Source: Bolinopsis microptera
Lineage: Eukaryota > Ctenophora > Tentaculata > Lobata > Bolinopsidae
Direction of reading: 5' to 3'
Assembly: GCF_026151205.1 (NCBI RefSeq)
Contig: NC_087077.1
Coordinates: 20,607,510 to 20,667,509 of the forward strand
Length of the DNA stretch: 60,000 bases
Position numbers and translations under genes: made by a program. Below the pieces are notes generated by a model, which worked only from the letters and a program-made list of their open reading frames with translations, ran no database searches and had not been told where the DNA came from. Every line of letters starts with the position of its first letter. Within the stretch, counting starts at the first letter, position 1. Shown one piece after another: positions 31,700 to 43,359 of this stretch.

Positions 31700-34270
31700 G
31701 TGGCTGGAGCGAATGAGGAGATTTATGTGAATGAGGAACTGGGAACCATACTGATTTCGAAGGGACTGTTACTAGCAGATCAGAGGTCAGCGTACGTATC
31801 TAGTTTTATTCGAGTACCGAACCCATTAGCAGACGTGAATTTATGCAATTTAGGGTGTGGACAAGGGTCCGTTACTCTAAATAATTATCTAATGGCTGCG
31901 GGATGCAAAGTAGGAGCCGGTAAGACGGGATTAGATAAGGTGGCAGATACGGTCATACAGGGAATTGAATATGAGCCGGGAGAAGAGGGAGTATCGGGAG
32001 GCAGAGCCTTGGAAAGTTGGTGTCTGCTGGAATGTCTAAGATCGAACAAGTGTAAGGCTTTTGGAGTAAAAGAGGGCAGCGTGTGTTGGTTAAGAAATCG
32101 AGCGCTAACACATTATGAACTGAAGGATCAAGTAGGAAGTGCAGAGGTGGACTTAGCGTGTGTGGTGAAGAACAACAGGACGAAAGTGTGTGAGGAACTG
32201 TTGAAAGAGGACAGCATGAATTACTTGATGACCCAAGAAAATGAGAGATTTGTGCGAGAGCATTGGGAATCAATCAATCAGTTGATCAAAAATTCAGAAG
32301 GAACGATGAGGAGGAAGCGGTCCATAATAGGCACTTTGGCGGGGGCATCTATTGGATTCTTGGCAACAGGATTTTCATTTTTTGAGATGAACAAACTTGG
32401 GGATCATGTAGATAAGTTGAGAGCTGAATATAATGATTTCAGGGAAAGACAAGTGAAGTTTGATAAGGATCAAATAGAATTTAATAAGGAGGTGTTGAAG
32501 ATCTACAAGGGCCTAGAGAGAGAGACTCAGAAGGAGATAAGACGATTACATTGTGGGGTAAGTAGTTTGGGGTTCCATATTTTGAATATGAGGAGATTGA
32601 TGGAGTGGAAGGATTTCTTGTACCAGCTATACAAGGACGTTTTAGGAGGGGCAATGGTAGGTTCGATTTCTACCGTGATCTTCACTAAGGAAAACATGAG
32701 GACCGTAATAAAAGAGACAGAGTTGTTGAAGGGGACAATATATGAAGAAAACCCGACACTGGCGTATAGGCTGGGGACCATGTCCATAGTGGAGAAATCG
32801 ATAAGAGAGGATAGATTTGTGATCCATGTAGTTTTAAAATTGCCCATAATAAAGAGAGAAGAACTAAAGGTTGTGTTTGAGGTTCAACAGACAGGGGTGA
32901 GGCATGGAGAAGCGTGTGTGAAGTATAATTTACCAAGAAAGGTGTACAAGAGTGAGGGGAAATTCTATGTGTTGGAGTCACCCATGTGTTCAATGATTTC
33001 TAACATTAGGCTGTGTACGTCAAGTATCAACAGTACGTTCACGGAAATGCCTTGTATCACGGATAAGGGGAGCTGTGTGGGGACATTAGAGAAGTGTGGC
33101 ACCAACATTAAGCAAAGTGTGGGGGGAGTCTTAGTGAGAAGTCAGCAACCAATTAGAGCAGCGGTGTTAGGGGATCCGAATACTTTCGATCCAGAGCAGC
33201 CGAGGGCGAACTCAGTAACCTTTTTTAATTACAGTAGATATGGAGACGTGTTGGTGGGGAAAGTCAAGATAAGAGGAATACGTTCAGCAACGTTGGACAA
33301 GGTGGTAAAGCTGTCCGATCCCACACAATGGCTGGAGGAGATAAGAAATGATACAAGGAAGTTAACAAAGCAGAACATCACGCGCTTGACAAAAATCATT
33401 GAAGATCAGAGTAAGGAGTTGGAGAAAATGAACGAGACCACTGAACAAAACCGGAGATGGACCTGGTACATTGTGCCAATGGTTATAATTATGGGATTGA
33501 TGATAATAGGATATGAGTGTGTGTGGAAAGCGCTTCCGGAGGGATGTAGAGAAAGAGTGGCGAGCTGTAAGAAGTGTAAAGACTCCCTAGAAAGGCGTCC
33601 CCAATATGAAGAAATAACATCTTCCCGGAAACGAACAAGAAGGAATACTGATGAAGATACGGAGGAAAGGCTGGAGATAGAAGACAAAGGTACTGCATTA
33701 GAGGATGAAGTGGAATTATTGGAAGGCTTTAACAGATATGGTGAGGAAGTTAGGGGATGGTTGCCAAGCATAACCTCCGAACTAGAAAGGGTAATGAGAA
33801 TCCAGGAAGAAAACAGATTAAGGACTGAGGAGGGAGTAAGATATAGGATGAAAGAGAACAAACTACGGAATACACTCAGCTGGAGATTCGACAAGACGTT
33901 GGAAAGTTATCCGCTGGCAGAAAGGAATAAGACACTTTATGATAGATTGGCCCGAGAAATCGGCGATGAAATTATAAAAGATGAGGACCAAACCAGGGAG
34001 GAAGCTAAAAGTACGGAGAGGGAAGAGACAGAGTTTGAAAGAATGGCAAGACAAGCAAAAGACGGGGAATATATCAGAAAGATGTGTCTAAAGAGGGGTG
34101 AACAACTGGACATGCAATTGGTCCGAGGGATAAAACAAATAGTGAAAAATGCAAAGGAAACAAGTACCGAGTCGGAAATGGAAAAAGAGGGGACCAAAAA
34201 TAGTGAAAATGAGGGTCAGCAGGTGAATAAAAGAAGAGCGATATACAATAAAGAGTTGCATTTGCTTTGA
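31700..34270 (+). CDS. env: Second envelope-like protein: class I fusion-protein layout with long tail
   Basis: 856 codons. The frame begins after a stop with no nearby ATG; a hydrophobic leader with ATG 31672 lies in another frame, so the start needs splicing or is frameshifted. About residues 100-155 have the Cys spacing of a PAN/apple domain (ESWCLLECLRSNKCKAF...VCWL). A furin-type RRKR at 204-207 is followed by a Gly/Ala/Ile-rich hydrophobic stretch (208-227) typical of a fusion peptide, then a heptad-rich region (230-285). More cysteines lie at 405-470, a second heptad region at about 560-585, and a membrane span at about 589-606. The ~250-residue charged C-terminal tail is far longer than usual for errantivirus or baculovirus F-type proteins, the closest class. 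Described only; fusion activity is not shown. Confidence 0.7.
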   Translation: MAGANEEIYVNEELGTILISKGLLLADQRSAYVSSFIRVPNPLADVNLCNLGCGQGSVTLNNYLMAAGCKVGAGKTGLDKVADTVIQGIEYEPGEEGVSGGRALESWCLLECLRSNKCKAFGVKEGSVCWLRNRALTHYELKDQVGSAEVDLACVVKNNRTKVCEELLKEDSMNYLMTQENERFVREHWESINQLIKNSEGTMRRKRSIIGTLAGASIGFLATGFSFFEMNKLGDHVDKLRAEYNDFRERQVKFDKDQIEFNKEVLKIYKGLERETQKEIRRLHCGVSSLGFHILNMRRLMEWKDFLYQLYKDVLGGAMVGSISTVIFTKENMRTVIKETELLKGTIYEENPTLAYRLGTMSIVEKSIREDRFVIHVVLKLPIIKREELKVVFEVQQTGVRHGEACVKYNLPRKVYKSEGKFYVLESPMCSMISNIRLCTSSINSTFTEMPCITDKGSCVGTLEKCGTNIKQSVGGVLVRSQQPIRAAVLGDPNTFDPEQPRANSVTFFNYSRYGDVLVGKVKIRGIRSATLDKVVKLSDPTQWLEEIRNDTRKLTKQNITRLTKIIEDQSKELEKMNETTEQNRRWTWYIVPMVIIMGLMIIGYECVWKALPEGCRERVASCKKCKDSLERRPQYEEITSSRKRTRRNTDEDTEERLEIEDKGTALEDEVELLEGFNRYGEEVRGWLPSITSELERVMRIQEENRLRTEEGVRYRMKENKLRNTLSWRFDKTLESYPLAERNKTLYDRLAREIGDEIIKDEDQTREEAKSTEREETEFERMARQAKDGEYIRKMCLKRGEQLDMQLVRGIKQIVKNAKETSTESEMEKEGTKNSENEGQQVNKRRAIYNKELHLL

Positions 34271-36464
34271 AATATCCCTTTGAGGGAGATCAGCCTAAGA
34301 AATTCCCTAAGATGGACCTTAAAAGTTTCAAACAATCAGACAAACGGACTCTAACCACTTGCTTCCCATAATTTAGGTCTTCATCAGTTCATGACGGTCT
34401 TCATCAACCAGTTTCCGGGAGCAAAACCTGTCCGTGTGGAGGAAACTGGAGTTGATGTGAGTCTGGAAAAGAGCCTGGGAGATCCGGAATAACGAAAGGA
34501 GGGCAGACGTCAACAGGAAAACGCTATTTGGAGGTAACAGGTAATTAGAAAAGGTAAGGCATGCACATTAAAAAGGTAAAAGTATAAATTGTATAGTATT
34601 AAAAAGGTAAAATATTGTTTATGGGCACATAACACGAAAAGGTTAAAATTAAGTTAATGCCTGGGGCCAAATAGTTTAGACCAAAACATAAAAAAACTGC
34701 TGCATAAAATATTCCCTTAATTTGTAAAATAGAAAGGTAACGATAACCGTGCAGACTACCGAAAAAACACCCCGGTAAATAACGAGTTCCAGAGGGAACT
34801 TAGGAGGGGTAGATAGCAGCAGGGGCGACGTGGTGACAGGAGGAGTCCAGGGCCGGGTCCAGATTCAGTGGTCTGAAGAGGGTTAATGTTAACAGGAGGA
34901 ATCAGAGGTAAGAAGTATTATGGATGTGTGTTCTAGAAATAGAGACAGATTTAGCTGTAAATTAAAGGTTAAATCAGACATTAACATAAGGTCATTTACC
35001 TGTTGCATTTGGAGGAGGTGCAGGTAGAGCAGGAAGCAAAAGAATAGTGCCGTGGACATGGTCCACAGCCGTTAACCGTAAGCGACTCAAAGCAGGCCCA
35101 AGTAGTCCTAAGATTAGATACGGAAAATAAAGTTGTTTGTATATAAGTAAGTGTAAGGGTAACATATATACAGCATGAGAGTAAGCCCTGCCATCTTGAA
35201 CGGACAAGAACTAAGGTAGTGCAGAATACGTTGGAAACAATTGAATACGAGGTGCCATTTTAAAATCACTCTAAACGGTGTGTCTAATGTAATACTTTAA
35301 TTAGAACACCTGGGGGTTAAGATGAGAAACAAAATTATCTCGGAATGGCTATTGTTGAATGTTCAGTTGACATTGGCGAGTTTTTACAAAGTCAAGCAGC
35401 AGTTCGGATAGTGAAATAGAGACTGATGGAGCGGAGGAAAGAGATTTGTTGAAGACGGAGGAGAGAGGGAAAAAGGAAAGGAAAGAAGTATCCAGCACAA
35501 GAGATGATGAAGCCAAGAACAAGATCGGAAGATTAAAAGAGCGACCATATATTCATTGCAAGAAAGACGCGGACACAATAAGAAGATTGCAGGGGGAAGT
35601 GGATAGATTAAAGGGAGAGATAAGACAGCAGAGGAGACAAAGGATGAAAGGAATTTGATAATAGAGGTGACAAACAGAGGGAGAAAGATAAAGGAGATAA
35701 AGGATGATTTAACAGCAGAGAAATGGCGGACGGAAACTACGGATGAGATGTGGTTACGCTGGGGAAAGCAGAGGGAAATACGCAATAGACTGAATCAAGG
35801 AGGAGATCGGAGGGACGATAAATAGGAGGAGTGACAAGAGACTGCGATTTATCAGGTGGTACTTACTTTCCAGCAATGAAATCTTGATAGAGGGTAGAGA
35901 GTGAATGAAATTATTGACATTGTAAGAAAAATTAGAGTGACTATGTGGGATTATCATCCCACAGGGGCGGTAAAAAGATACGAAACATACCTGAAGCGGA
36001 TGTCAATCACGAGGAGCTGGGGAGCAGGTCACTTCATCAGATTGGAGGAGGGGAGCTGGAGACGGGGAAGGGCGAAGGAGGACTCGGCGAGAGTTAACGG
36101 AAACACTCCGTAAAATCAGAGCTAAACGTAAAGGAGGAGGAGAAGAAGGGGTAACTAAAGATACTCTAATGACATCTACGTGCACATCCGACAGGAGAGG
36201 AGAAAGTCAAGTGAGCGGGACATTTTATAGAGGATAGAGGGACAATTTGTAGAGGATAGAGGGAGAATTGATTTAATTTAAATCAGGATGGACTTCAAAA
36301 ATGTTTAATATTTAGTAGGGTTGGGGACACAGCATTAAAATATGATTAACGGAATGATCCGGGCTAGCGTAGTTTAATGTAACGAGCCGTGATTTTGAGT
36401 GTTATGTTAAAGTTTAAGGCAAGGTATAATAGGGTTCTAAAAAATATTTATTTTGAAAGAGTTG
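34271..36464 (+). other. 3' non-coding region of the LTR element
   Basis: About 2.2 kb, purine-rich on the + strand. Only short frames (for example 35446-35658, a charged 70-codon frame) with no domain. A purine-rich run agaggatagaggga (about 36230-36260) could be part of a polypurine tract, but it is not next to the 3' LTR. Confidence 0.6.
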
Positions 36465-37412
36465 TGTAAGCAGTGATTTGTAGAGTTACGTTAATATATT
36501 GTAGTATGAACTTTTATTCGGAGAATTTGTATTATAGTATGAATTTGTGGTCAGAGAGTTAGATAGGGAGGATAATAAAGTTAGCAAGTAGCATAATTGA
36601 TAAATGAAGTCAGGGAGACCATGGAGTCCTTAGAATTGTAGCTTCATCTAATTCATTCATTTAATTAAAACCAAACTTCGTCGGGACACCTTGACTTGGA
36701 ACAATGAATCTTTTGTTAGAAGATAAGACCAGCTGCTCAAGGTGGGAAGGGCGCACGTGAGGAGATAGGGTGAAAAAGCACGCACTGAGCACTATAAATA
36801 GTAAAAAGCTTGGAGAAGCAAGGATAGCTAGTTTGCCCCTTTCTGAGGGGGGTCATTGATGCCGGACACCTTCTCTCCAGGAACCGTTACGTTAGGGTCC
36901 TGGAGAGAAGGTTGTCACGGTCCATTATAGATAGTGGAGCTGTGCTCCGGTACCTGACTGGCTTAGATGTAGACGAGGGGGTGGTAGTGTTACCACAACT
37001 GGGCTCTGGACGAGCGGGCTAATATACCAGGCGTTGAGCTTCGAGTGCTGTAGAGGTCTTGTAAGAGTAGATTAAGGGCAGAATCCCGTTAGGCACGGTC
37101 AACAGGGGTTGACCGTGAGGGGGAAGTAGGCAGAATAGGGCGTGATATAGCCAGACGATGGGGTGGTCTTGTAACCACAGCAGGGCTCTGGAAGAGCGGG
37201 CTGATATACTAAGATACTAGGCGTTGTGCTGCAAGGGCTGTAGAAGTTATTTAAGGGTAGCGTAATTTAGAGGTATATTTTAGTGTAGTCGATTTGTAAT
37301 CCTTTTGATCTTATCCGAGTTGTTTCCTATTAGTTATCTTGTTTTCATTGGTCTGCAAACTTAATTAAATACAAATAACTACGAACTTAAAAGCAAGTGT
37401 CCACTGCTTACA
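36465..37412 (+). repeat. 3' LTR
   Basis: Same length and ends as the 5' LTR, and no difference found by eye. TATAAATAG at 36793-36801. Followed by the AAGG target duplication. Confidence 0.95.
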
Positions 37413-37416
37413 AAGG

Positions 37417-38880
37417 CATTAAGAAAATTTGCTCTTTGTTAACAAGGCAGAGGATAAGCAATGTTGGTTATAATATGTATCAATATCTAGAATATACGGA
37501 TTTGTTAGCTCCCAGGGAGTTATATCGAAGACACAGTTTGGATTTAGGAAATCTCACTCTACATCTCATGCAGTCAATTACTCTGTAGATTTAATTACGA
37601 AATCTCTTAAACTTAAGAATCATGTTTTAGGAATATTCATTGACCTAAGCAAAGCTTTTGACACCATCGATCATTCAACACTTCTTATAAAATTAGAGGG
37701 ATGTGGAGTGAGAGGAGTTGCAAATAACCTCATAAAAAGCTACTTAACAAACAGGCAACAATACACCGAAGTTGTAGGAGAAAAATCAGATACCCTATCT
37801 ATTCAATTTGGTGTCCCGCAGGGTTCAATTCTTGGACCTCTCCTATTTCTTCTTTATATGAACGACATCACAAACAGTTCTAAACTAGGATCATTTGTTA
37901 CCTTTGCTGATGATACTAATATATTTGTTGTCGGCAAAACAAAACGTGAGGCATATGAACGAGGAAATGAGCTTTTGTCATCATTACAGTCTTATATGAG
38001 AGCGAATAAGTTACATATAAACATGTCCAAGTGCTGCTACATACACTTCAAACCCACCATGGCAGGTTCTAAGTCAGAGATTTTATCACACCCTGAAGCT
38101 GTACTAACAATAGACAACTTTCCAATCAAAAAGGTTTCATCCGCAAAATTTCTGGGTGTTATAATTGACGAGAACCTATCATGGGAAGATCACATTAAAG
38201 CTCTTAAGCGAACTCTAAATCATTCCACATCCACTTTATGTAGACTTCGCTGCTCCCTTCCAGAATTTCTACATCAACAATTATATTATACTCTGTTCGA
38301 ATCACATCTTTCCTACTGTATATCTGTATGGGGTGGGGCAGCTAAGCAACGTATAAGCTCAATATTTACTGCTCAGAAGTACTGTCTCAGAGTACTATTT
38401 GGTGATAGGCTGGCGTACCAGCCTATAAGTTTAAGACTTGTGCACGTACTAGGCCTATAGGACACCAGAAACTTGACCAAAAATTTTTCATAAAAGAACA
38501 CACCAAACCGATATTCAAGCATAATAATATTCTAGCTATACAAAATCTCTATACATACCACAGTTACCTCGAGCTCTACAAGATAATGAAATTCCGTGCT
38601 CCAATATCCCTATATGAAGGTTACACATGTTCGTCGAGGAAACCCTGCCTTCTAATCTGTCAGGTAGACCCACCTGACAACCACAACACTAGGTCAACCA
38701 AAATTTTTAACATTTTAACCCCAAAGTTTAGAATGACTGACTTTACTACTAGTGTAATGTGCTTGCGAGGAAAACTTAAACGTGCGCTATTAGCCAATCA
38801 GCATAACCACGCCCTGCTTGATTGGACCGTAAAAGATTTTGACTGCACAAATATTATTTTCCAAACATTATAACTGGCTG
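37417..38880 (+). pseudogene. LINE reverse transcriptase, frameshifted
   Basis: Non-LTR reverse transcriptase. In three frames: QFGFRKSHSTSHAV and FIDLSKAFDTIDHSTLL, then GVPQGSILGPLLFLLYMND and the catalytic FADD (TFADDTN, about 37905), then thumb and C-terminal motifs to HNHALLDWTVKDFDC. Frameshifts near 37530 and a stop at 38458-38460 break it. The 5' part (endonuclease) is missing. The LTR element lies directly against its 5' edge. Confidence 0.85.
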
Positions 38881-39254
38881 GTCACACACATCTCAATTAA
38901 ATTCCCCTAGGCTACTGTTTTCCAAGTCTTGTCCTGTGAGTAAAGAATGTGTGAGAAAGTATTAATAAAATAAATGTATATTTTTTGAATTTTCTAAATC
39001 TAATCTGAGAATGAAGTATAAAGAAATTTTTAATTAGCACTGTATAGTTTAAGATATTTATAGCTTATTATAACCATTGATACAAAGGCCATAATCTTTC
39101 GCCAGCTCTTTAATATCCACCTTGAAGCTACATTTTATATCCTTGAACTACACAATATAAACTAAAGCATGTTTTAGTGTAGGCTTTTTGTCACAACAAG
39201 ACTGCAACCTATAGTATCAACTATAAACAGAACCCCTAATGTCTACTAAAAAAT

Positions 39255-39510
39255 TTCTTCTAGTCCTAATATGAGCCTTGTCTCTAAAAACCTAACTAAA
39301 CTAGCGTTTCGGTGTGTGCAAAAGCTTTCAGGCACGCGCATTCCTTGCCCCGTTAGTTACCTGTCCTTCCAAAACCAAACTAGCAGTCAAGGACAAAAAG
39401 TCATACACCAAATGGGCATTATATTTTATGAATTGTTTTACATCTTTTTATTCTGTAAAATGTGCTAAAATTAAATTTCTTGTTTCATTGAATTTCTTGT
39501 TTCATTGAGA
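39255..39510 (-). repeat. ~250-bp interspersed repeat, inverted copy
   Basis: Reverse complement of 57940-58190, including agacaaggctcaaattagga-like ends and the paired caatgaaacaagaaatt repeats. Probably a LINE 3'UTR-only insertion. Confidence 0.7.
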
Positions 39511-39599
39511 TCTTCGTTTATCAATTTTCACTAAATATTTTTAAAATTTTAATAGGGAGGGGAATTCATCAACTTTATTAAGTACCTTATCAAAAATAA

Positions 39600-40155
39600 A
39601 TCTTATCAATGTAATAGTTCAAAAATCATAAATCATAATCCTAAGTTAAAAACACTTTCTCACTACACTGCGCTCACACACGTTAGTAAGGCAAAGGAAA
39701 ATGCCACCCAGCTAATTTTCAATTTCAAGATAATCATTTTGGATGTGTGGACCCTAGGGTAGACTTGGTGTCAAAATTTAAATTAGAGCATTCGAAATCT
39801 TTGTTTGTCCAATCAAGATCAGCATGGTTATGCTGGTTGAAGAGCAGTGATTGCTTCATCCTAGACTTCAGGCAGGCCACACTCAGACAGTAGTCACGTA
39901 TACCAAGCTTAGGCACAATTACGTTCCAAATACGAGTCGTTCTGCTATTGAAGTTGTCAGGGGGGTCTGCTTGGCTTAGTATAAGGGTGGGTTTCCTACT
40001 TGAGCAGGTGAAATTTTCATAGAGGGAAATCGGAGCACGGAATTTCATGATTTTATAGAGCTCAAGGAAACAGTGGTAACTGTACAGGTTTTGGACGGCA
40101 AGTATTCCGTGTTCCTTGAACAAAGGTTTGGTGTGCTCTTTCAAGAAAAAATTTT
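39600..40155 (-). pseudogene. LINE 3' fragment
   Basis: Encodes the same C-terminal segment as 38460-38880 (NLYSYHCFLELYKIMKFRAP, NQHNHADLDWTNKDFECSN). A second, 5'-truncated member of that LINE family in opposite orientation. The truncated edge at about 40155 joins the duplicated ECM29-flank sequence tttagtattttgatgtaaac. Confidence 0.8.
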
Positions 40156-40341
40156 TGTTTAGTATTTTGATGTAAACAAATTATTGTATTAAAGATCAAA
40201 TTGAAAAACTGATGTAATAAACCAAACAAGTAAAGTAAAACCGAGAATCTCAGTAACATTCAATGAGAACTACTACACACTATATAGGCTCTTACTAATT
40301 TATCGCACTGTATACTACGAACGTTTCTGGTATTTATAAAT

Positions 40342-41212
40342 ATCTCCGGGATTTCGACGCGGGATCATATTATCAATCAGCCCGGCCCGCTGTTAGATAA
40401 ACATCTCAAGGTGATATCATCCCGCCCCGGAAATTTGTATAAACCCGGCCCGCTTTTTAGTCGTAACTGATGTTTATCATTCAATTCTCCGACTTACAAT
40501 AATCAATGATACTGCTGATTAGAACTCGATAATAGTAGAACAGTTAGACGCGCGATCACGTGGGCGCGTCACGTGCGTACCACGTGCCACCAATAGCATA
40601 CGCCGAGTCTATACCACGTGACACGAAAGCGCACCACGTGATATGAAACATCGTAACCGTCCACTTCTTTTACACGCAAATTCCTGGGAACGTTGCCAAA
40701 GCAGCTAATTCTTGGAATTTCTCCAACGCGTGGCGTGAGAAGTTGGCGACTAGCCAGCTACCCTTGTCCGTGCCCTAAAAATAGTATTGTTTTGCTTGCT
40801 CTCCTTCCAGCTCTTGTTCCTGCTAACGTTCAAGCTATTGCTCCACTATGACAGATCGGTTTGACATTCAGATTGATGAACTGCTTTCCAATCGTGTTCC
40901 GGACAGTACAGTTAGAGTCAACAACTGGGCTCTAAACAAATTTAATTCTTGGCTTCAGTCATCCAGATTTGCTCGTGACTTCAATGACTTTGACCAAATT
41001 CCTGTTCAACGACTCAACTACATTATCACTCTCTTCTAAAGTATAAATCCCTTGTCGAAATCGCCGGAGATAATTATAATCCATAAACACTTCACGCTCA
41101 GGGCTAAATAAATGTAATCCCTCAGCTGGCGCTTCGGGATTACATATTAACACAAAACTCGTGCGCTGCGATGATCTGTTATATAAACCCTTTGCGTGGC
41201 GGGTTTATGTTA
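40342..41212. mobile_element. DNA-transposon fragment with a tyrosine-recombinase-like N-terminal domain
   Basis: Interrupts the duplicated ECM29 flank: TTATAAAT occurs at 40334-40341 and 41213-41220, an 8-bp target duplication. Inside, ATG 40848 starts a 63-codon frame with STVRVNNWALNKFNSWLQSS, resembling the SAM-like N-terminal domain of Crypton/QRICH1-type tyrosine recombinases. No catalytic domain remains. The atctccgggatttcgac left end is mirrored inside at about 41055-41075, and cacgtg motifs cluster at 40555-40640. The 8-bp duplication is more usual for hAT, so the class is uncertain. Confidence 0.55.
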
Positions 41213-41275
41213 TTATAAATGTCAGGTGTAAACATATTTCATAGATTATATTTATGGTAAATGGCCTTGTTAGAT

Positions 41276-41790
41276 TCAACTGGCCACGAAATGTTTCTCA
41301 AGTAAACTCACGATTTCAATACCCTGAGATTTCAAGTTCTGGTTCCCCTCCAAACTCACCTGATCCCTAACATGCAATAACACGTTCTTAACAATCTCAG
41401 TGCCCACAACTACTCCTTCAGTTTTACAGGAGTTGAAGATAAGAGCGGTTAGTTTCAGTGCCAGGCTTCTCACAGAGGTGTGTTTAGTGTCGTCCACACA
41501 TCTCAAGACACCCGGTATTGCTGCCTGGTACACACTCCTCCTCAGCTCCTCCGTGGAGTGTTCTTGGCTCGTGTCCAATGTTTGCAGCACGTGTTGAAGC
41601 GAGCACAGCATTGTTATCTGTATCTTCCACGTGCAGATCCTCATATTCCCAGCCAGGAACTCGCACAGCTCCACAATCTTATCGGACTTGCTTTGGCAGA
41701 CCCTCCATCCCACGCCCAACAGTAACACAGCTGACTCCTGAGGAAGGCTCTGTATGGTGAAGGTCTCCGTCTTCTTCCGTCTTCTTCCGT
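41276..41790 (-). pseudogene. ECM29 fragment, copy 3
   Basis: Same 150-codon frame and the same deletion junction as copy 2, with an N-to-S change in the VCQSKSDK stretch. First unit of a clean tandem array with period 1,040 bp. Confidence 0.8.
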
Positions 41791-42315
41791 CAGCTTACAC
41801 TTTTTACCTTATGATTGGGTCGTAATTCAAAACATAATTTGACAAGGAGTCTGGCTCACCGATCACTTAATGTCACTTAGCGCTCAATTATAGCGACCTT
41901 GGTCTGGCGACTGGAGGCAACAGGTGCATATGATCTGTACACGAGATATCCTTGTACTAGCTCTAATTGGGTATTTCGTCACCAATTTCTGGTTTCCCTT
42001 TCCACACGCGGAGCACAAGGGATATGCACGTGGGGGCAAATAAAAGAGATGGTTGTCTACAGCTATACTGTATTAATTTAGTATTTTGATGTAAACAAAT
42101 TATTGTATTAAAGATCAAATTGAAAAACTGATGTAATAAACCAAACAAGTAAAGTAAAACCGAGAATCTCAGTAACATTCAATGAGAACTACTACACACT
42201 ATATAGGCTCTTACTAATTTATTGCACTGTATACTACGAACGTTTCTGGTATTTATAAATGTCAGGTGTAAACATATTTCATAGATTATATTTATGGTAA
42301 ATGGCCTTGTTAGAT

Positions 42316-42830
42316 TCAACTGGCCACGAAATGTTTCTCAAGTAAACTCACGATTTCAATACCCTGAGATTTCAAGTTCTGGTTCCCCTCCAAACTCACC
42401 TGATCCCTAACATGCAATAACACGTTCTTAACAATCTCAGTGCCCACAACTACTCCTTCAGTTTTACAGGAGTTGAAGATAAGAGCGGTCAGTTTCAGCG
42501 CCAGGCTTCTCACAGAGGTGTGTTTAGTGTCGTCCACACATCTCAACACACCCGGTATTGCTGCCTGGTACACACTCCTCCTCAGCTCCTCCGTGGAGTG
42601 TTCTTGGCTCGTGTCCAATGTTTGCAGCACGTGTTGAAGCGAGCACAGCATTGTTATCTGTATCTTCCACGTGCAGATCCTCATATTCCCAGCCAGGAAC
42701 TCGCACAGCTCCACAATCTTATCGGACTTGTTTTGGCAGACCCTCCATCCCACGCCCAACAGTAACACAGCTGACTCCTGGGGAAGGCTCTGTATGGTGA
42801 AGGTCTCCGTCTTCTTCCGTCTTCTTCCGT
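42316..42830 (-). pseudogene. ECM29 fragment, copy 4
   Basis: Exactly 1,040 bp from copy 3 with matching flanks and deletion junction. The frame is intact but has no start or upstream exons. Confidence 0.8.
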
Positions 42831-43359
42831 CAGCTTACACTTTTTACCTTATGATTGGGTCGTAATTCAAAACATAATTTGACAAGGAGTCTGGCTCACC
42901 GGTCACTTAATGTCACTTCGCGCTCAATTATAGCGACCTTGGTTTGGCAACTGGAGGCAACAGGTGCATATGATCTGTACACGAGATATCCTTGTACTAG
43001 CTCTAATTGGGTATTTCGTCACCAATTTCTGGTTTCCCTTTCCACACGCGGAGCACAAGGGATATGCACGTGGGGGCAAATAAAAGAGATGGTTGTCTAC
43101 AGCTATACTGTATTAATTTAGTATTTTGATGTAAACAAATTATTGTATTAAAGATCAAATTGAAAAACTGATGTAATAAACCAAGCAAGTAAAGTAAAAC
43201 CGAGAATCGTAGTAACACTTAATGAGAACTACTACACACTATATAGGCTCTTACTAATTTAGCGCACTGTATACTACGAACGTTTCTGGTATTTATAAAT
43301 GTCAGGTGTAAACATATTTCATAGATTATATTTATGGTAAATGGCCTTCTTAGATTCAA

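Larger units (their letters stand above)
27527..37412 (+). mobile_element. Complete LTR retroelement with gag and envelope-like genes but no pol
   Basis: 9,886 bp with two 948-bp LTRs (27527-28474, 36465-37412), each starting TGTAAGCAGTG and ending CACTGCTTACA. I found no difference between the LTRs by eye, so insertion is recent. The 4-bp target duplication AAGG lies at 27523-27526 and 37413-37416. After the 5' LTR, tggcgcgaacgg (28476) is a candidate primer-binding site. The order is gag (28607-29701), two overlapping glycoprotein frames (about 29800-31336) and a second envelope-like gene (31700-34270). About 2.2 kb without convincing genes follows. No protease, reverse transcriptase, RNase H or integrase is found, so it must be mobilised in trans or belong to an unusual family. 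Confidence 0.92.
41221..43290. repeat. 1,040-bp tandem duplication carrying ECM29 fragments
   Basis: Markers recur at a 1,040-bp spacing: gtcaggtgtaaacatatttc, the ECM29 frame, ttgggtcgtaattcaaaaca, gagcacaagggatatgcacg. A partial third unit follows to 43712. The older units at 24420-27160 have the same order. Confidence 0.9.

Noticed and set aside
31078-34197. Many Ser/Leu-rich minus-strand ORFs in the LTR element
   Set aside because: Antisense of purine-rich coding and GA-repeat sequence; none has a domain.
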